Below, in pieces: positions 6,503 to 10,227 of a stretch of DNA of 10,227 bases. A model generated the notes under the pieces. That model was not told the origin of the DNA, ran no database searches, and saw only the letters and a list, made by a program, of their open reading frames with translations. Both the position numbers and the translations under genes were made by a program. The first letter of the stretch is position 1. Every line of letters begins with the position of its first letter. The DNA lies in NCBI GenBank assembly GCA_035649235.1, contig DASRJX010000230.1, positions 1 to 10,227 of the forward strand, given 5' to 3'. The stretch comes from DASRJX01 sp035649235. GTDB taxonomy: Bacteria > Acidobacteriota > Polarisedimenticolia > Gp22-AA2.

Positions 6503-7608
6503 CCATGCCGCTTCCGGCCGACATGCCGTCCTGGACCCGGAGCTTCACCACGGTCGTCAAGGAGTGCGGCCCGGACGGCGTGGCCGAGCTGATCGGCGTC
6601 CTGGCCGGGCTGCCGGGAGTGCCTGGATCCGCCGGGCAGCTGCTGCCTCCGGAACGGCTCCCCTCGCGTCACCCGCGCGTGTTCCGATTGAGGTTCTCCT
6701 CCGACGGGTGGACTCGCTCCCTGATCGTCAAGCGACTGGAGCCGGGAACCGCCCGCCGCGACGCCCTGGTCGTGAGCCGCTGGCTGCCGGCGATCGGCCT
6801 CGGGGAGAACGGCTCGCCGCTCGTGGGCACCGCCGCCGCGCGGAACGGCGACTGTGTCTGGCACGTCTACGAGGACCTCGGGGATCGCTCGCTGGGGGCG
6901 GACAATCCCGACCCGGTGAAGATCGAGTGCGCCGTGCAGTGCATCGCGACGCTGCACACCGGCTTCGCCGAGCATCCGCTGCTCGCGGAGTGCCGTCTGC
7001 ACGGCACCGACTTCGGGATCCACGACTTCTGCTCGAACGTTCGCCACGCCATCCTGGGCCTCCGAGCTCTCGAGCCACCCCGCGTGACGCTGTCGGCCGA
7101 GGAGCGGGTGCTGCGCGACCGCCTCCTGGCGCGGCTGGAGCGGCTCCTCGACGACGCGCCGCGTCGGGCGCAGGCGTTCGCCGATCTGGGTGGACCGGAG
7201 ACGCTGCTGCACGGCGATCTGTGGCCCAGCAACATCTTCGTGGTTCCGGCCCAGGATGGCTGGCGGGTGAGGCTCATCGACTGGGATCATGTCGGCGTCG
7301 GACCCTTCGCCTACGATCTCTCGACGTTCCTGTCGCGCCTCGCGCCGAGGCACCGCCCCTGGGCGCTGCAGCGCTATCGCGAGGCGGTCGGGGCGCACGG
7401 CTGGCGCCTCCCTCCCCTGGAGGAGCTGGAGCCGCTGTTCGAGACCGCGGAGTACGCCCGTCTCGCCAATCGACTCATCTGGCCCGCCATCGCGCTGTTC
7501 CGGGATCAGGCCCGCTGGGGCTTCGAGGAGCTGGCGGAGATCGAGCGCTGGTTCGAGGGCCCCTGGCCGCCCTGGAGGGGCCCCCGGCACGGGGGGGCCG
7601 CAGCCTGA
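6490..7608 (+). CDS. APH-family phosphotransferase (second with intact catalytic motifs)
   Basis: A 372-residue kinase of the same fold as its upstream neighbour, but clearly diverged rather than a fresh copy. Likely ATP lysine Lys81 (L-I-V-K-R), complete catalytic loop L-L-H241-G-D243-L-W-P-S-N248, and metal motif L-I-D264-W-D followed by G-P-F-A-Y-D-L-S-T-F. Two starts are plausible. ATG 6490 has GGGAA 5 bases upstream and overlaps the previous gene by 13 bases; ATG 6499 makes a 4-base ATGA overlap like that at 3830. They differ by three residues. The C-terminus is Pro/Gly/Arg-rich and includes a G7 run just before the stop; losing one G would continue the frame into the following glycosyltransferase. 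It is cytoplasmic and strongly coupled to both neighbours. The substrate is unknown, probably a hydroxyl on a sugar or glycoside intermediate. Confidence 0.85.
   Translation: MVAMTMPLPADMPSWTRSFTTVVKECGPDGVAELIGVLAGLPGVPGSAGQLLPPERLPSRHPRVFRLRFSSDGWTRSLIVKRLEPGTARRDALVVSRWLPAIGLGENGSPLVGTAAARNGDCVWHVYEDLGDRSLGADNPDPVKIECAVQCIATLHTGFAEHPLLAECRLHGTDFGIHDFCSNVRHAILGLRALEPPRVTLSAEERVLRDRLLARLERLLDDAPRRAQAFADLGGPETLLHGDLWPSNIFVVPAQDGWRVRLIDWDHVGVGPFAYDLSTFLSRLAPRHRPWALQRYREAVGAHGWRLPPLEELEPLFETAEYARLANRLIWPAIALFRDQARWGFEELAEIERWFEGPWPPWRGPRHGGAAA
7591..7597 (+). repeat. G7 tract at the kinase-glycosyltransferase junction
   Basis: Seven consecutive G residues form codons Gly-Gly plus the first base of Ala, four codons before the stop of the phosphotransferase. 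The next gene starts 2 bases after that stop, in the +1 frame. Deleting one G gives an uninterrupted frame through the stop (GGG GGG CCG CAG CCT GAC ATG), joining the two proteins. It may be a contingency tract, a slippery site, or a homopolymer error in the sequence. Confidence 0.5.
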
Positions 7609-7609
7609 C

Positions 7610-8764
7610 ATGCCCACCGTGGTCCTCTCCCCGCTCAACGTCGTCAACTTCCTGGAAGGGGCGGGCCACTTCTGGGTCTACATGCAGTATGCGCTCGGGC
7701 TCCGCTCGATCGGGTGCCAGGTGTACTGGCTCGAGCACATCCGGCGCAACGGCGACCCGGAGGCGGAGGAGGCGCGCCTGGCCGGGTTTCTCGCCCGGAT
7801 GGAGAGCTTCGGGCTCGGATCGAACGTCATCCTCTACTCGTCCGGGGAGGCGCCCCCGGCCCCTGCCGTTCCGCGGGACTACGTCGGACGGACCCGATCG
7901 GAGGCCGAGGCGATCTTCGCGAGCGCCGACCTCCTCCTGAACTTCCACTACACGATCGCTCCCGAGCTGCTGGTGCGCTTCCGGCGCACCGCGCTGGTCG
8001 ACATCGACCCGGGGCTGCTCCAGTTCTGGATCAGCCGCGGGCAGCTCGAGGTGCCGCCCCATGACTTCTACGTGACCACCGGGGAGACGGTGGGAACGAC
8101 GGCGGCCCGCTTCCCGGACTGCGGCCTCGAGTGGATCCGGATCCGTCCGCCCATCTCCCTGGAGCACTGGCCGTATACCTTCGCTCCCCAGGCCGATGCC
8201 TTCACGACGGTCTCCAACTGGGATTCCGACGACTGGATCGTCGACGGCGACGAGGTCTATGAGAACACCAAGCGCGTCGCCTTCCTCGAGTTCGCCAACC
8301 TGCCGCGCCTGACCGACCAGCCGCTCGAGCTGGCGCTGTACCTGAGGACCGAGAGCGACGCGCGGGACCGGCGGGAGCTCGAGCGACGCGGCTGGAGCGT
8401 CCGTCATTCGCAGGAGGTGGCCGGTACGCCGGAGCTCTACCAGGAGTACATCCAGAGCTCGCGCGGCGAGTTCAGCTGCGCCAAGCGGTCCTGCGTGCGG
8501 TACCGCAACGCCTGGATCAGCGATCGCACGCTCTGCTACCTGGCCAGCGGCAAGCCGGTCGTCGTCCAGGACACCGGACCGAGCTCGTACCTCCCCAACG
8601 GCGAGGGGATGTTCCGCTTCACCAGCCTCAAGGAGTCGGCGCTGGCCCTGGAGGCGGTGAGCGCCGACTACGAGCGCCACAGTCGCGCCGCCCGGCGGAT
8701 CGCCCACACCCTCTTCGACGCCCGCCGGATCCTCTCCGACCTGCTCGGTCAGGTCCTGGACTGA
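7610..8764 (+). CDS. GT-B-fold glycosyltransferase, CgeB/Glyco_trans_1_2-like
   Basis: A 384-residue cytoplasmic protein with the look of a two-domain GT-B glycosyltransferase. The N-terminus has a first strand (VVLSPLNVVNFLEG) followed by G-A-G-H-F-W at 17-22, the glycine/His turn of GT-B acceptor domains. The C-terminal half carries the donor-domain pattern: Y-Q-E-Y-I-Q-S-S, then W302-I-S-D-R-T-L-C-Y-L-A-S-G-K-P316-V-V-V-Q-D, and a terminal helix (HSRAARRIAHTLFDARRIL). This matches the layout of the CgeB-like family, which transfers sugars to surface or spore glycans, but overall similarity is judged by eye. It starts 1 base after the preceding stop with no good ribosome site, so translation probably depends on reinitiation. 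The frame is open upstream to 7289, inside the kinase gene. Donor and acceptor are unknown. Confidence 0.72.
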   Translation: MPTVVLSPLNVVNFLEGAGHFWVYMQYALGLRSIGCQVYWLEHIRRNGDPEAEEARLAGFLARMESFGLGSNVILYSSGEAPPAPAVPRDYVGRTRSEAEAIFASADLLLNFHYTIAPELLVRFRRTALVDIDPGLLQFWISRGQLEVPPHDFYVTTGETVGTTAARFPDCGLEWIRIRPPISLEHWPYTFAPQADAFTTVSNWDSDDWIVDGDEVYENTKRVAFLEFANLPRLTDQPLELALYLRTESDARDRRELERRGWSVRHSQEVAGTPELYQEYIQSSRGEFSCAKRSCVRYRNAWISDRTLCYLASGKPVVVQDTGPSSYLPNGEGMFRFTSLKESALALEAVSADYERHSRAARRIAHTLFDARRILSDLLGQVLD

Positions 8765-8777
8765 GGGTAATCACCCT
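8764..8777. repeat. Short inverted repeat AGGGT-AATC-ACCCT at the end of the glycosyltransferase gene
   Basis: A perfect 5-base inverted repeat with an AATC loop that begins on the last base of the stop codon. No T-run follows, so terminator function is weak at best. The core GTAATCAC resembles GTAATGAC in the repeat at 5423-5436. The rest of the gap to 8888 has TATACC at 8793-8798 and a TTGCTA/TACATC pair (8843-8848, 8864-8869) with a short 15-base spacer; neither is a confident promoter. Confidence 0.3.
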
Positions 8778-8876
8778 AGGCGATCTCCGGCTTATACCTC
8801 ATCGGTCCTCAGGGAGTTGCGCCTCGTCGCTGCGTTCCTCTCTTGCTACCCTTCTCACGCCACTACATCGGAACGC

Positions 8877-8882
8877 GAAGGA
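8877..8882 (+). promoter_or_regulatory. Ribosome-binding site of the hydrolase-glycosyltransferase gene
   Basis: GAAGGA lies 6 bases before the ATG at 8889, a good Shine-Dalgarno site that sets this start. Confidence 0.75.
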
Positions 8883-8888
8883 CACGCG

Positions 8889-10227
8889 ATGAACACGAGG
8901 GAGGCCATCACCAACCCATTGTCAACATCCCGCGCGGAGGTTCCCCTGGCCCGCCCCGCCCGCCGGGGCAAGTTCCTGTTCCGGGGCGAGGACAAGCTCT
9001 ACGTTCGCGGCGTCACCTACGGCACATTCCGTCCCGCCGCCTGGGGCGGCGAGTTCCCGCATCCGGACCGCGTCCACGCCGATTTTGCCCTCATGGCCGC
9101 GAACGGCGTGAACGCCGTGCGAACCTACACGCCCCCACCGGTCTGGATGCTCGACCTGGCCGCCCGGCACGGCCTGGGCGTCATGGCCGGCCTCGCGGCC
9201 GAGCGCTCCGCGGCCTTCCTCGACTACCGGAAGTGCGTCGCCTCCATCGACCGGTCGATGCGCCACGAGATCGCGCAGATGGCGGGCCACCCTGCGCTCC
9301 TCTGCTACGCGATCGGCAACGAAATCCCCGCCTCCGTCGTCCGCTGGCACGGCCGGCGGCGGGTGGAGCGGTTCCTCGAGCGCCTCTACCGGACCGTGAA
9401 GGAAGAGGACCCCGAAGGTCTGGTCACCTACGTCAACTATCCCTCCACCGAGTACCTCGATCTGCCGTTCCTGGACCTGCTCGCCTTCAACGTCTATCTC
9501 GAGTCGGAGGAGCGCTACGAGGCCTACGTCGCCCGCCTGCACAACGTCGCGGGGGATCGGCCGCTGGTGATGGCGGAGATCGGCCTCGATTCCCTGCGCC
9601 ACGGCGAGGAGGAGCAGGCGCGCTTCCTCGATCGGGAGGTCCGCGCGACGTTCACCCAGGGCTGCGCCGGGGTCTTCGTCTACGCCTGGACGGACGAGTG
9701 GTTTCGCGGCGGGGCCGAGGTCACGGACTGGGAGTTCGGCCTGACCCGCAGGGACCGCGCCGCCAAGCCGGCCCTGGCCGCCGTGAAGCGGGCGTTCGCG
9801 GACGTCCCGTTCGGCAAGGAGATCGAATGGCCGTCCGTGTCCGTCGTGCTCTGCAGCTACAACGGCGCGCGGACGATCCGGGAGACCTGCGAGGGGCTGC
9901 GCCGCCTCGAGTATCCCTGCTACGACGTCGTCGTCGTGGACGACGGCTCGACCGACGACACCGCCGCCATCGCCGCCTCGTACGGCTTCCGGCTCATCCA
10001 GACGCCGAACCGGGGGCTGAGCGCCGCCCGCAACATCGGACTGAAGGCCGCCACAGGCAGCATCGTCGCCTACATCGACGACGACGCCCGGCCGGACCCG
10101 CACTGGCTGAAGTACCTCGCCTACACGCTCCTCCACCACCACGGCGGGGAGCACGCCGGCGTGGGGGGGCCGAACCTCCCGCCGCCCGGCGACGGCCTGG
10201 TGGCGGACTGCGTGGCGCACTCGCCCG
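8889..10227 (+). CDS. Clan GH-A TIM-barrel glycoside hydrolase fused to a family-2 glycosyltransferase (partial; C-terminus off the right edge)
   Basis: 446 complete codons are visible. After a short unordered tail, residues about 27-310 form a TIM barrel like the catalytic domain of GH2/GH5 enzymes: Y-V-R-G-V-T-Y-G at the first strand, a probable acid/base Glu145 in I-G-N-E-I-P, and a probable nucleophile Glu230 in M-A-E-I-G. The beta-sandwich domains usual in GH2 are absent. From Pro315 a GT2 (GT-A fold) domain begins: P-S-V-S-V-V-L-C-S-Y-N-G, D351-D-G-S-T-D-D, N-R-G-L-S-A-A-R-N, and the metal-binding Y-I-D397-D-D. No signal peptide is seen, so the start is probably cytosolic; membrane segments could lie beyond the edge. 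A hydrolase joined to a processive or single-step synthase could trim, transglycosylate or edit the glycan it makes, as in the GT2-GH17 NdvB proteins of cyclic glucan synthesis. The product is unknown. A G7 run at 10163-10169 lies in the GT2 part. Confidence 0.85.
   Translation, partial: MNTREAITNPLSTSRAEVPLARPARRGKFLFRGEDKLYVRGVTYGTFRPAAWGGEFPHPDRVHADFALMAANGVNAVRTYTPPPVWMLDLAARHGLGVMAGLAAERSAAFLDYRKCVASIDRSMRHEIAQMAGHPALLCYAIGNEIPASVVRWHGRRRVERFLERLYRTVKEEDPEGLVTYVNYPSTEYLDLPFLDLLAFNVYLESEERYEAYVARLHNVAGDRPLVMAEIGLDSLRHGEEEQARFLDREVRATFTQGCAGVFVYAWTDEWFRGGAEVTDWEFGLTRRDRAAKPALAAVKRAFADVPFGKEIEWPSVSVVLCSYNGARTIRETCEGLRRLEYPCYDVVVVDDGSTDDTAAIAASYGFRLIQTPNRGLSAARNIGLKAATGSIVAYIDDDARPDPHWLKYLAYTLLHHHGGEHAGVGGPNLPPPGDGLVADCVAHSP

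Noticed and set aside
5510..7608. Dedicated aminoglycoside-resistance kinases
   Set aside because: The fold alone does not show an antibiotic substrate, and the neighbouring sugar-processing genes favour a biosynthetic role.
8922..10220. A 432-codon minus-strand open frame opposite the hydrolase-glycosyltransferase
   Set aside because: The plus strand encodes clear GH-A and GT2 motifs; the opposite frame is Val/Gly/Arg-rich with no domain pattern.

Overview
The window is very GC-rich, densely coding, and carries good Shine-Dalgarno sites. The mix of a very large secreted KP43-like subtilase, APH-fold phosphotransferases and a glycoside hydrolase/glycosyltransferase fusion suggests an uncultured high-GC bacterium, perhaps Acidobacteriota or a neighbouring phylum. 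That placement is inferred from gene content and composition only. No rRNA, tRNA, CRISPR array, insertion sequence or transposase was seen.

Layout: (1) Positions 1-2781, minus strand: the first 927 codons of a secreted S8 serine protease that runs off the left edge. (2) Positions 2782-3143: a divergent intergenic region with a strong ribosome-binding site in front of an 8-codon mini-ORF and a GC-rich stem-loop further down. (3) Positions 3144-8764, plus strand: a tight five-gene run of YdjC/ChbG-type carbohydrate deacetylase, a 505-residue protein with a degenerate APH-like kinase domain, two tandem APH-type phosphotransferases with intact catalytic motifs, and a CgeB-like GT-B glycosyltransferase. 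Three of the four junctions overlap or nearly touch (ATGA overlap, 4- or 13-base overlap, 1-base gap); the fourth is a 162-base gap containing hairpins. (4) After a 124-base gap, positions 8889-10227, plus strand: a fusion of a clan GH-A TIM barrel with a family-2 glycosyltransferase, cut by the right edge.

Read together, the plus-strand genes look like a small glycan or glycoside assembly pathway: N-deacetylation of a sugar, two sugar- or alcohol-kinase steps, a pseudokinase that may regulate or scaffold, and two glycosyltransferases, one with a built-in hydrolase or transglycosylase. The product cannot be deduced from the sequence. The subtilase is divergently transcribed and probably a separate unit. 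The most unusual features are the pseudokinase with a possible HATPase-like N-terminus, the trio of neighbouring APH-fold genes, the hydrolase-synthase fusion, and a G7 tract at the junction of the second kinase and the glycosyltransferase where a one-base change would fuse the two proteins.
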